Positions 17,771 through 25,334 of a stretch of DNA of 64,000 nt are shown here, piece after piece. The first letter of the stretch is position 1. Each line of letters starts with the position of its first letter. This DNA comes from Pseudoflavonifractor sp. An184 (GTDB lineage Bacteria > Bacillota > Clostridia > Oscillospirales > Oscillospiraceae), in assembly GCF_002160305.1 (NCBI RefSeq), contig NZ_NFKI01000004.1, forward strand, positions 1-64,000, given 5' to 3'. Both the position numbers and the translations under genes were made by a program. Below the pieces are notes generated by a model, which worked only from the letters and a program-made list of their open reading frames with translations, was not told where the DNA came from and made no database searches.

Positions 17771-18944
17771 GGCGCGTGCCGTCTACTCTGAGATCCAGGC
17801 CGTCCGCCACCAGCTCCACCGCTGCCCGGAGCTGGGGCACCGGGAGGTGGAGACCACCCGGCTCATCCGGGCCTGCCTGGAGGAATACGGGGCGGAGGTG
17901 CTGGACTACGGGTTTCCCACCGGGCTGGCGGCCCGCATCCGGGGCGGACACCCCGGGAAGCTGCTGGCCCTGCGGGAGGATATTGACGCCCTGCCTATCC
18001 TGGAGAATACCGGGCTGCCCTTCGCTTCCCAGACGCCGGGGGTGTGCCACGCCTGCGGCCACGACGTCCATACCGCCGCCCTGCTGGGCTGCGCCAAGCT
18101 GCTGGCCCGGCGCCGGGAGGAACTGTGGGGGGACGTGCTGCTGATCTTCCAGTGCGGGGAGGAGACCTTTGACGGGGCGGCCGCCATGCTGAGCCGGGGC
18201 CTGTTCCGGGATGGAACGCCCCACGCGGTGGTGGGCTTCCACTGCGCCCCCGACCTGCCCCTGGGGACCATCTCCATCCGAGAGGGGATCGCCAACGCCA
18301 GCTGCGACAGCATCCGCCTGGAGGTGACGGGGAAGGGGGGGCACGGCGCCCACCCGGAGCTGTGTGTGGACCCGGTGGTCCTCAGCGCCGGGCTGCTGAT
18401 GCAGCTCCAGACCCTGGTCAGCCGGAACAACAACCCCGCCGACCCGGTGGTGCTCACCTTTGGAGAGATCCACGGCGGCACCGCTCCCAACATCATTCCC
18501 AATACCGTCACCCTCCGGGGGACCCTGCGCACCCTGGACAATGACGTGCGGCGGCGGCACCTGGAGGCCATCGCACAGATCGGGGAGGACTTCTGCCGGA
18601 CCTTCGGCGGGAGCTGCACGGCGGCGGTGGAGCTGGGCGTCCCCCCGCTGGTCAACGACCCGGAGAGCTGCCGGCTGCTGCACCGGGCGGCGGACCGGGT
18701 GCTGGGACCGGACTGCGTGGAGACGGGCCGGGCCCCGTCCATGGGGTCGGACGACTTCTCCTGCCTGCTGGAGGAGTGCGGAAACCGGGGGGTGCAGTTC
18801 CAGCTGGGCACCGCACAAGAGGGGCTCCCCCAGAGCGGCCTGGGGCTCCATGTGGCGGAGAACATCTTCCCCGACGAGGCGCTGCTCCCGGGAATCGCCC
18901 TGCTGACCCAGTTCGCTCTGGACGATCTGTCGCCAAACAGGTGA
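17754..18944 (+). CDS. M20-family amidohydrolase (N-acyl-amino acid hydrolase type)
   Basis: 396 aa, the usual length of hippurate / N-acetyl-amino acid hydrolases. Metal-binding motifs are HACGHDVHTA near residue 97, ALREDIDALPI before it, and the catalytic GEETFDGAA. A lid/dimerisation domain follows with GKGGHGAHPE, and the C-terminal metal residue lies in GSDDFSCLL. It removes acyl groups from amino acids or acts on short modified peptides; substrate unknown. Because it overlaps cyuA, release of cysteine or an S-modified N-acyl-cysteine is an attractive but unproven role. Confidence 0.85.
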   Translation: MEILNEARAVYSEIQAVRHQLHRCPELGHREVETTRLIRACLEEYGAEVLDYGFPTGLAARIRGGHPGKLLALREDIDALPILENTGLPFASQTPGVCHACGHDVHTAALLGCAKLLARRREELWGDVLLIFQCGEETFDGAAAMLSRGLFRDGTPHAVVGFHCAPDLPLGTISIREGIANASCDSIRLEVTGKGGHGAHPELCVDPVVLSAGLLMQLQTLVSRNNNPADPVVLTFGEIHGGTAPNIIPNTVTLRGTLRTLDNDVRRRHLEAIAQIGEDFCRTFGGSCTAAVELGVPPLVNDPESCRLLHRAADRVLGPDCVETGRAPSMGSDDFSCLLEECGNRGVQFQLGTAQEGLPQSGLGLHVAENIFPDEALLPGIALLTQFALDDLSPNR

Positions 18945-18954
18945 GCGCCGGGGC

Positions 18955-18983
18955 TTGCAAGGGGCTGGAAAATCCGATATAAT
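18955..18983 (+). promoter_or_regulatory. Native ychF promoter, now stranded at the island's left end
   Basis: TTGCAA (18955-18960), 17 bases, TATAAT (18978-18983), with AGAGGA (19015-19020) then GTG at 19028. This is the ancestral expression signal of ychF; the gene body now lies 23.7 kb away beyond the island. Confidence 0.75.
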
Positions 18984-19027
18984 AAACAGGCATGATAAAA
19001 AATCCCCGCAGAAAAGAGGAACTGCTG

Positions 19028-19138
19028 TGAAATTAGGCATCGGCGTTCAGACGCCGGATTCTATATCTCCATACCTCCCCACAAACGCCGCTAAAGCCTG
19101 ATATAGCGCGGTTTTACGCAAAACCAACCAAATTATAA
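19028..19138 (+). pseudogene. ychF: 5' remnant of ychF fused to island sequence (36-codon chimera)
   Basis: GTG AAA TTA GGC ATC encodes MKLGI, the same N-terminus as the intact YchF at 42690. After the 15-bp att repeat the frame runs into island DNA and stops at 19136-19138. With promoter and ribosome site intact it can be translated as a meaningless short peptide. Confidence 0.7.
19029..19043 (+). repeat. attL core (15-bp direct repeat)
   Basis: TGAAATTAGGCATCG, identical to 42691-42705. The sequence is codons 1-5 of ychF minus the first base. Confidence 0.85.
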
Positions 19139-19545
19139 CTTCATATTTCTCTATGCAGTCCCACGCGAAAATGGCGTAAAAATGGCGTAGAGGAATAGGC
19201 TAATTCGTAGATGAAGAAGAGCACTACTACTTTGAGAAAGAACAAATATGAGCACGGCCTATACAAACGGGCCGTGTTCATATTTTTATATGAAATAGGA
19301 AAAGAAAACTATTACAGCCTTTCCCTATGCATTCAAACGGAGATTGGACGGAAAATATGTCGTGATAAGGGTTGAAAAAGATGGACTTTCTTCGCGGTAA
19401 GCTGCAAAGAGGATGCCCTCTGTATGTTTTCCTGTCTGCACCCGTCAGAGGGAAATTGCGGGCAAAAATAGACTATGCACCCAAACACCAGAGCCTCAGT
19501 CGATGCCTTTTCGGGTGTCGGCTGAGGCTCTTTTTTTATTCAAAA
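19044..19545. other. Left end of the island: no gene, arm sites and terminators
   Basis: No supported gene. It contains the 22-bp arm-type repeat (19169-19190), a hairpin terminator (19246-19259 with 19270-19283, then TTTTA), and a second strong terminator (GAGCCTCAG 19491-19499 with CTGAGGCTC 19522-19530, then seven T). Both terminate plus-strand transcription, which would block read-through from the stranded ychF promoter into the antisense of the BREX operon. Confidence 0.6.
19169..19190 (+). repeat. Left integrase arm-type repeat
   Basis: Two tandem 11-bp units AAATGGCGTAA / AAATGGCGTAG. The same 22 bases occur at 42603-42624, in the same orientation, just inside the right end. Their pairing with the ends suggests integrase/excisionase arm binding sites. 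Confidence 0.65.
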
Positions 19546-20625
19546 TCACGATGAGCTTTCATCTTCGTCAGACAGTTGCTCTTGCAGAAGCTTTTGCAAA
19601 GCTTCCTTACTCGGCAATACAGTCTCATACTTGCTGGCAAAAATCTGTGAATTGTCTTCCGGCAAAGTCATCTCCACAACCGCATTATTCTTATCCCTGC
19701 AAAGGATAATGCCGATGGTCGGGTTTTCCTCCGGCAGCTTTACCTTGCGGTCGTAGTAATGCACATACATTTGCATCTGCCCGATGTCCTGGTGCTTGAG
19801 TTCGCCGATTTTCAGGTCAAAGAGTACAAAACAGCGCAGCAGCCGGTTATAGAATACCAAATCCACCATGAAATGCTCTTCGTCGAAGGTGAAACGCTCC
19901 TGCCGCCCGACAAAGGCAAAGCCTGTCCCCAGCTCCAAGAGAAATTGCTGCAAGTGGTCGATGATCCGGCTTTCCAGCTCTGTCTCTGAGTAAGAGGGCA
20001 GCTCCGGCAGCCCTAGAAATTCCAATACATAGGGGTCTTTCACAGCATCCTTTGGAGATTCAACGGTTTGCCCTTCCAGTGCCAGCCGGTAAACCTTGTC
20101 CTTATCCGTGCTGAGCGCAAGCCGCTCATAGAGGGAGCTGTTGTACTGTCGTTTCAACTCACTGAGGCTCCAATCATTTTTCACGGACTCAATCTCGTAA
20201 AAATGCCGCTCGTCGATGTTGTCGATGCGCATAAGTTTCAGGTAATGCGACCAGCTTAGGTAAAATTTCCGACCGGTACTGACAGCGGGAAGATTTTTGG
20301 ATTGGGGAAACAGTGTTTCCCCAATTTGATCCTGAGAATACACCACATAGAACCTTCGCATCAGTTTCAGGTTGTCCGCCGAATATCCTTTTCCGTATAG
20401 TTTTGCAAGATAGTTTGATAGCTCCTGCAAAAGCTTCTTCCCATACTCAGCTCGATCTGAACCGCCTTGCTCCCTTTCAACGATCATTTTTCCAATTTCA
20501 AAATAAGCGTAGACCATAGAAAGGTTGACTGCGGTTTTTGCATTTTTTCGAGCTTGTTCAATAACAGAAGAAATGCTTTTGAAAAACGAAGCATCTGAAC
20601 CTATTTGAATTTCTTCTTTTTTCAT
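19546..20625 (-). CDS. DUF1016 (YhcG-like) PD-(D/E)xK nuclease family protein
   Basis: 359 aa. The N-terminal helical DUF1016 domain has VYAYFEIGKMIVE and KGYSADNLKLMRRFY; the C-terminal nuclease domain has FMVDLVFYNRLLRCF and FDLKIGELK, the D...DxK core of the PD-(D/E)xK fold. Relatives are common on mobile elements and next to restriction systems; cleavage of DNA or RNA is inferred, not shown. It starts 18 bases after the brxL stop, the same spacing class as within the BREX operon, so it is probably expressed with it. BREX has no well-defined nuclease, which makes this an interesting candidate effector. Confidence 0.8.
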   Translation of the reverse strand: MKKEEIQIGSDASFFKSISSVIEQARKNAKTAVNLSMVYAYFEIGKMIVEREQGGSDRAEYGKKLLQELSNYLAKLYGKGYSADNLKLMRRFYVVYSQDQIGETLFPQSKNLPAVSTGRKFYLSWSHYLKLMRIDNIDERHFYEIESVKNDWSLSELKRQYNSSLYERLALSTDKDKVYRLALEGQTVESPKDAVKDPYVLEFLGLPELPSYSETELESRIIDHLQQFLLELGTGFAFVGRQERFTFDEEHFMVDLVFYNRLLRCFVLFDLKIGELKHQDIGQMQMYVHYYDRKVKLPEENPTIGIILCRDKNNAVVEMTLPEDNSQIFASKYETVLPSKEALQKLLQEQLSDEDESSS

Positions 20626-20643
20626 CTAAAGCCTCCTGTAAAT

Positions 20644-22719
20644 TTACTCGACACCGAGAGCCTTGTAAACCGCATCCTCCGCACTCTGGTAGAAGATTAA
20701 ATTAAAGCAACCAATCAGTTCAGAAGGAACAGAGCCGAGGTCTGCTGCGGATGTAATAGGCAGCAGCACCTTTTTCGCTCCGCTGTCGAGACAGACTTGA
20801 AGCGCATTTGCTAGTTCGTCAACCTTGATCATCGTACCGGCTATACTGATCTCACCCAAAACGGCGAGGCTACTTATGGTTGGTTTGCCAAGCGCAATAG
20901 AACAAAGAGCAATCAGGGTAGGAAGGGCAAGTTTTTCGGTCATGCCGATCCCCTGCAGATCCTGATAGTTGATGATATAGTCCTTGGTCGTTGTGCTGAT
21001 CGAGCCGCTGATCCTGCCAGCGTTGGCTTTCAGGTAGTTGAATGCAGTATTTGCCGCCTCTTTGCTCTTTGAATCAGAACCGATGCCGGTGCGCTCAAAT
21101 TTGCCGTTGCCCGGTAGCATTTGAGATTCCAGCCGGAAAACACCGATCATGCCGGATTTCCCTTGGGAGACGGTGTAGACCTGTCCCGGATTGCACATTC
21201 CTTCTGGGATGAGTTTCCCTCCGCCCTGTTCCGGTACGCTGACATAGGACTCTTCAAACGTCTCTGTATCAATATAAGAGAAGTTGACATCGTAGAACTC
21301 CATGCCGCCCAGCTTCTTGAGCTGTTCCTTTACCCGCCGACGCATTTCCAGCGAGATTTTCAGGATTTTCTCAAGCTGCTCTTTTGAGTATTCTCCATCC
21401 GGGTACAGCAGCTTAATAAATCCGTCTACCATCTTGCGGACGGCAATGGTATCACGCTGGTTTAAGTTCTTGCCGAGCCGGAAATACTTGTCCAATTCGT
21501 CCCCATGCTGCTCTTTGCGCAGCTCCCGGATAAACTCAGCGAGGTAGTCGGAGATAAAACCGTAATCGTCTGTAAAGTGTTCCGGTCTGAACTTCGGGAT
21601 CTCCCAGCCGGGAATATAGCAGTGGATTCGGTCAAGGAATGCCGTGTCCGTTCCCATCTCAGGCGGGAAGGGGTCAAAGAGGCTGGAGGTTTTGAGCAGT
21701 ACATCCACACTCTGATTGATATTACCTACAAAGACCATAGAAGCACTTGCAGCCTTTTCTTCCTTACCACGGGCGAAGGAACCGGAAGCCATGTAGTCCT
21801 TCATGATCTGAATACCGTCTTTGTCCTTGAAATGGATTCCGGCGACCTCATCGAATGCTACGCAGTCCCAAAGCCCCACGAGTCCTACGGTTTTCCTACC
21901 CATATTGTAGAACAGATTCGCAACGGTTGTCTGACCACCGGAGACAAGGATGCTGTTGGGTGAAATCTCCTTGTAGATATGTGACTTGCCGGTGCTGCGC
22001 GGTCCCAGCTCGCAAAGGTTGAAGTTGTTCTCAACCAGAGGCAGAAGTCGAGTCAGCAGAAGCCACCGCTCGCGGTCATTGAATTTGTCCGGTTCCATGC
22101 CGATAGAGCGCAGTAGTACCTTGATCCACTCTTCTTCGGTGAAGGCTTTCCGTCCCTGTTTCAATTCGTTGATGTCCACATGGGGCATCTGAATGGGTGT
22201 CAGCTTGTGGATCAGGATCGGGGAATGGTGCTTATCCTCTTCCACATATTCGTACTCAAGCTGGACGATGCACCAGATCCCGCCGCAAAGCAGCCGGTCA
22301 TACTTGGTCGGATATTCCTCAGAAATGGGGATATTCTTAATGCCCAGATTAGAGAACTCCGCCTCATAGCTGTCCGTCTTGATGTTCAGGTTGACGGTGA
22401 TCTTATCAATCACGGTATAGCTGCCCCGCTGACGCAGTACAGAAAGGATCTTCTGGGCTTCGTCCGGGCGTACATAATTCTCTGCCAAAATATGCTTGAC
22501 GTTGTTCACGCCAGCCTCAATGACCTCCGGATCGTCTGAACTGCAATACTGCCCCAGAAGGAACTCAAGGACGTAGACCGGCACATTTGCGCCCTCTTTA
22601 ATCTTCTTTGTGAGGTCTTTCCGGACAATCCTGCCGTCGAATACCTGACGCAGTTTGCGGTTGATCACCGCATTTGCGTCCTCGACGGCATTCTCTTCCA
22701 TGTAATCGCTCATCCTCAA
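20644..22719 (-). CDS. brxL: BREX type 1 protein BrxL (AAA+ ATPase with Lon-like C-terminal domain)
   Basis: 691 aa. Hallmark of type 1 BREX. An N-terminal domain is followed by an AAA+ core with Walker A GPRSTGKSH (about 240-248) and VAFDEVAGIHF as Walker B. The C-terminal 170 residues align with the Lon protease domain (LAVLGEISIAGTMIKVDEL matches the Lon block). However, the GPSAG serine is replaced (EKLAL) and the catalytic Lys position is Ala, so proteolysis is unlikely; this agrees with BrxL acting as a DNA-binding ATPase. 9 bases after pglZ. Confidence 0.93.
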   Translation of the reverse strand: MRMSDYMEENAVEDANAVINRKLRQVFDGRIVRKDLTKKIKEGANVPVYVLEFLLGQYCSSDDPEVIEAGVNNVKHILAENYVRPDEAQKILSVLRQRGSYTVIDKITVNLNIKTDSYEAEFSNLGIKNIPISEEYPTKYDRLLCGGIWCIVQLEYEYVEEDKHHSPILIHKLTPIQMPHVDINELKQGRKAFTEEEWIKVLLRSIGMEPDKFNDRERWLLLTRLLPLVENNFNLCELGPRSTGKSHIYKEISPNSILVSGGQTTVANLFYNMGRKTVGLVGLWDCVAFDEVAGIHFKDKDGIQIMKDYMASGSFARGKEEKAASASMVFVGNINQSVDVLLKTSSLFDPFPPEMGTDTAFLDRIHCYIPGWEIPKFRPEHFTDDYGFISDYLAEFIRELRKEQHGDELDKYFRLGKNLNQRDTIAVRKMVDGFIKLLYPDGEYSKEQLEKILKISLEMRRRVKEQLKKLGGMEFYDVNFSYIDTETFEESYVSVPEQGGGKLIPEGMCNPGQVYTVSQGKSGMIGVFRLESQMLPGNGKFERTGIGSDSKSKEAANTAFNYLKANAGRISGSISTTTKDYIINYQDLQGIGMTEKLALPTLIALCSIALGKPTISSLAVLGEISIAGTMIKVDELANALQVCLDSGAKKVLLPITSAADLGSVPSELIGCFNLIFYQSAEDAVYKALGVE

Positions 22720-22728
22720 AAACCTCCT

Positions 22729-25317
22729 TTACAAATCAAATCCAAAGTCATCTGCGAAGGCAATGTCGATATAGAACTCTACTTCCTCCGGCACGTTCGT
22801 ATCGTTTGCAATGACTAAGCGGTATATCTTTTTGCTGTCATAAGCTCCTGCTTTCAGGTTAAAGCGCACCCGGAAGACGCGTTCAGACGCATTCAGGCTG
22901 GTTCGGTCTGCAATTACGGTTTGTCTGTCGCTGACCGGAACGCCTTCATCATCTGTCATGTAAATTGTATAGGCGCAGGGCTGTACCTTGTCGCCAACCG
23001 GTTGCCTTTGGAAGAAGTCGAGAGAGAACAGAAGGTTTGAAACCTTTCGGCTCTCGCTGAGCAGCTTCAATTCCGCATTGGAAACCTCGACGTACTTCTT
23101 GCTGCTTGTGCGGAGGTTCTTGAATGCGATAACCGGTACGCAAAGTTCCTGCAAACTCACGCCGCCATGCACATAGTTTTCGCTTCCACCGGAAATCTTG
23201 ATCCGGGTGGAATCCTGCGGTGTATATCCCTTGAGCGGTGTGCCGCTGATCTCAGGGTCAAGCTGCACTGGAAGCAGATATTCACCCGTTGCAGACGGCT
23301 CGGTCAGGGCATAACGTCTACCAACCTCGTACACTTTCCCCGTGAAGGTACTCTTGCTAATTTTGTCCCCTTCGGTGAGAGGGCGGTAAGTATAGAGAAA
23401 TCCGTGGTCAGCCGTGATGAAAATATCTGTTCCCTGCATATCGTTGACGACAATGCGGAGAATATTGGCAATCTCCTGAATAGCATCCTCGCAAGCCTCA
23501 AAGACCTTGTTCTCCGTCGGGGCTTTATCGCCAATGGCATCTATGGTGTTGTGGTAAATGTAGACCACTTCTTTGCCGCTCACAAGCTCCCTGCGTTCGG
23601 GTCGCTTCATGTTCAGCACATCGTTATATTGGATGGCAACGCTGTTTGGATTGCCAGCGCAGAGGACTTTCTCACGATCCTGTGTGGAGCTGGTAGGCAG
23701 TCCCTCCACATAGACACCCATATCCTCATCAACACTGATCTTGCGTCCGGGCAGCAGAGCCGCCATACCAAACTTGGTGATGGACGGGAAGATTGCTTGC
23801 ATTGCTTCCAGCTTTGCCGTTCCCTTTGTTGTGCGGATCAGGGTATCGCACAACTGTGCTGCGACTTCATAGCGCAAAGCGTCTGAGATAATCACAAAGG
23901 CGCGGGTGTTCTTTCCGGCAAGGGGTCTGATATAGTGGGCGTAGAAATCACGCTGCTTTGCAATTTCAGAGACATAGCCCAGCGAAACAAGGTTGTCGGA
24001 GATCGCATTTGTCCAACAACTGGTCAGTTCCTTGAGATACCAGTTCTGATACAGCCCTTCCACATACTCCGCTGCGTGTTTCAGCTTGTCCTCCAAAAGC
24101 AGGTTGCTGTCCTTGAGGGTGCAGCCGAAAGCATAGTGGAAATGGCGATAGAAGCAGTCCATTTCGTAAGCATTCTCCGCATAGAGCTTCCAGACAGCCT
24201 TTGGTTCTACGATATGAAAACCGGCGGCATTGCTCTGATAGAACTCCTGCATCCTGGCTATAAAATAAAGACAGTCATAATAATAACTGAAATGCTCGAT
24301 CCAGCCGGAAGTGCGGCGATTTTCCACCGTTTTCAGGATCAGTTCAGGCTTGACCACCTGTTCCGCCACTTCGGAGAAGAAGCGTTTCAGGAGAACCTCG
24401 TGGATCGATGGGAAGATGTCACCCGTCAGCAGCGTTTCAATCTCCTGCTTGTCAAAGCGGGAGGGGAGCTGCAATTCCTGTTCTACGGTGCGGCATAAAT
24501 CCCAGAGCGCGGTGCTGTCTTCCCGGTTGCGCCATTCATGGACAATGCTGTAACAGTATGCCCGGTTGGACTCGGAAATGAAGCGTTCCAAACCTTTGAG
24601 AACGCTAGGATTCATGGTCTGAGCAAGTGCGGTCAGCAGCACATGGGAGGCGAAGAAGCCGAGCGGCTTGTCGTCCTCATGAATATAACCGGTGTATTTT
24701 CGCACAAGCTGCCAGAACGCTTCTATATTGCCGAACTTCTTGATATTATTCAGGACGGCATTGTTTTCCTCGTTCAATCCGGCGGAAAGGACCGCAATGA
24801 AGACATCCTGTGCCGAGCCGCCGGAAAGACCGGCGAGAACAGCCATGATGTCAATATGGAGCTGTAACGGGGTTTGATATTCCCGTCCAATCTTGCGCAG
24901 CCTTGCCACTCGATCTTTGTTATCAAAGAATGTTGAATACAGCTTGACCGTCCGGCGCATGACCGGGCTGGCATTGATGTTCAGCTCACTCATGAGGATC
25001 GAGTAGTAATCCGCCCGGAACTCTTCGCTATACAGCTCAATATCACGCAGCCAGTCGTCCTGCGGGGCAGCGTAGGAAAACGGGTTATAAATCAGATAGT
25101 TGCCGGTGAGGTCGTCATGGAGCAGCAGCATCTTCACGGCAAAGTTGTTCGTGCCGGTGAGCTTGACGATATTTACGCCGGGCAGATTCAGTTCGTCCAG
25201 CGTTGACTCAAATTCCCGGTCTTCGTCCTGCCAGAAGATGATCCTGCGCTGATAGAACTCCGGTAAAGAGGCAGCGAAACGCTCTTTTAGGTTGAATTGT
25301 ATGGATTCTGTGGACAT
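22729..25317 (-). CDS. pglZ: BREX type 1 protein PglZ (alkaline phosphatase-superfamily)
   Basis: 862 aa. Core component of all BREX types. The PglZ domain of the alkaline-phosphatase superfamily is marked by VIISDALRYEVA (about 470-481, metal-binding Asp) and FITADHGFLYTYRP (about 630-643, metal-binding Asp and His). The substrate in phage defence is not settled. It lies between the inserted AAA ATPase (17-base gap) and brxL (9-base gap). Full length; no frame defect seen. Confidence 0.93.
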   Translation of the reverse strand: MSTESIQFNLKERFAASLPEFYQRRIIFWQDEDREFESTLDELNLPGVNIVKLTGTNNFAVKMLLLHDDLTGNYLIYNPFSYAAPQDDWLRDIELYSEEFRADYYSILMSELNINASPVMRRTVKLYSTFFDNKDRVARLRKIGREYQTPLQLHIDIMAVLAGLSGGSAQDVFIAVLSAGLNEENNAVLNNIKKFGNIEAFWQLVRKYTGYIHEDDKPLGFFASHVLLTALAQTMNPSVLKGLERFISESNRAYCYSIVHEWRNREDSTALWDLCRTVEQELQLPSRFDKQEIETLLTGDIFPSIHEVLLKRFFSEVAEQVVKPELILKTVENRRTSGWIEHFSYYYDCLYFIARMQEFYQSNAAGFHIVEPKAVWKLYAENAYEMDCFYRHFHYAFGCTLKDSNLLLEDKLKHAAEYVEGLYQNWYLKELTSCWTNAISDNLVSLGYVSEIAKQRDFYAHYIRPLAGKNTRAFVIISDALRYEVAAQLCDTLIRTTKGTAKLEAMQAIFPSITKFGMAALLPGRKISVDEDMGVYVEGLPTSSTQDREKVLCAGNPNSVAIQYNDVLNMKRPERRELVSGKEVVYIYHNTIDAIGDKAPTENKVFEACEDAIQEIANILRIVVNDMQGTDIFITADHGFLYTYRPLTEGDKISKSTFTGKVYEVGRRYALTEPSATGEYLLPVQLDPEISGTPLKGYTPQDSTRIKISGGSENYVHGGVSLQELCVPVIAFKNLRTSSKKYVEVSNAELKLLSESRKVSNLLFSLDFFQRQPVGDKVQPCAYTIYMTDDEGVPVSDRQTVIADRTSLNASERVFRVRFNLKAGAYDSKKIYRLVIANDTNVPEEVEFYIDIAFADDFGFDL

Positions 25318-25334
25318 AGTGTTTTTCTCCTATT

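Noticed and set aside
19372..19554. 60-codon plus-strand frame at the island's left end
   Set aside because: It runs through the strong terminator at 19491-19537 and has no credible ribosome site or family features.
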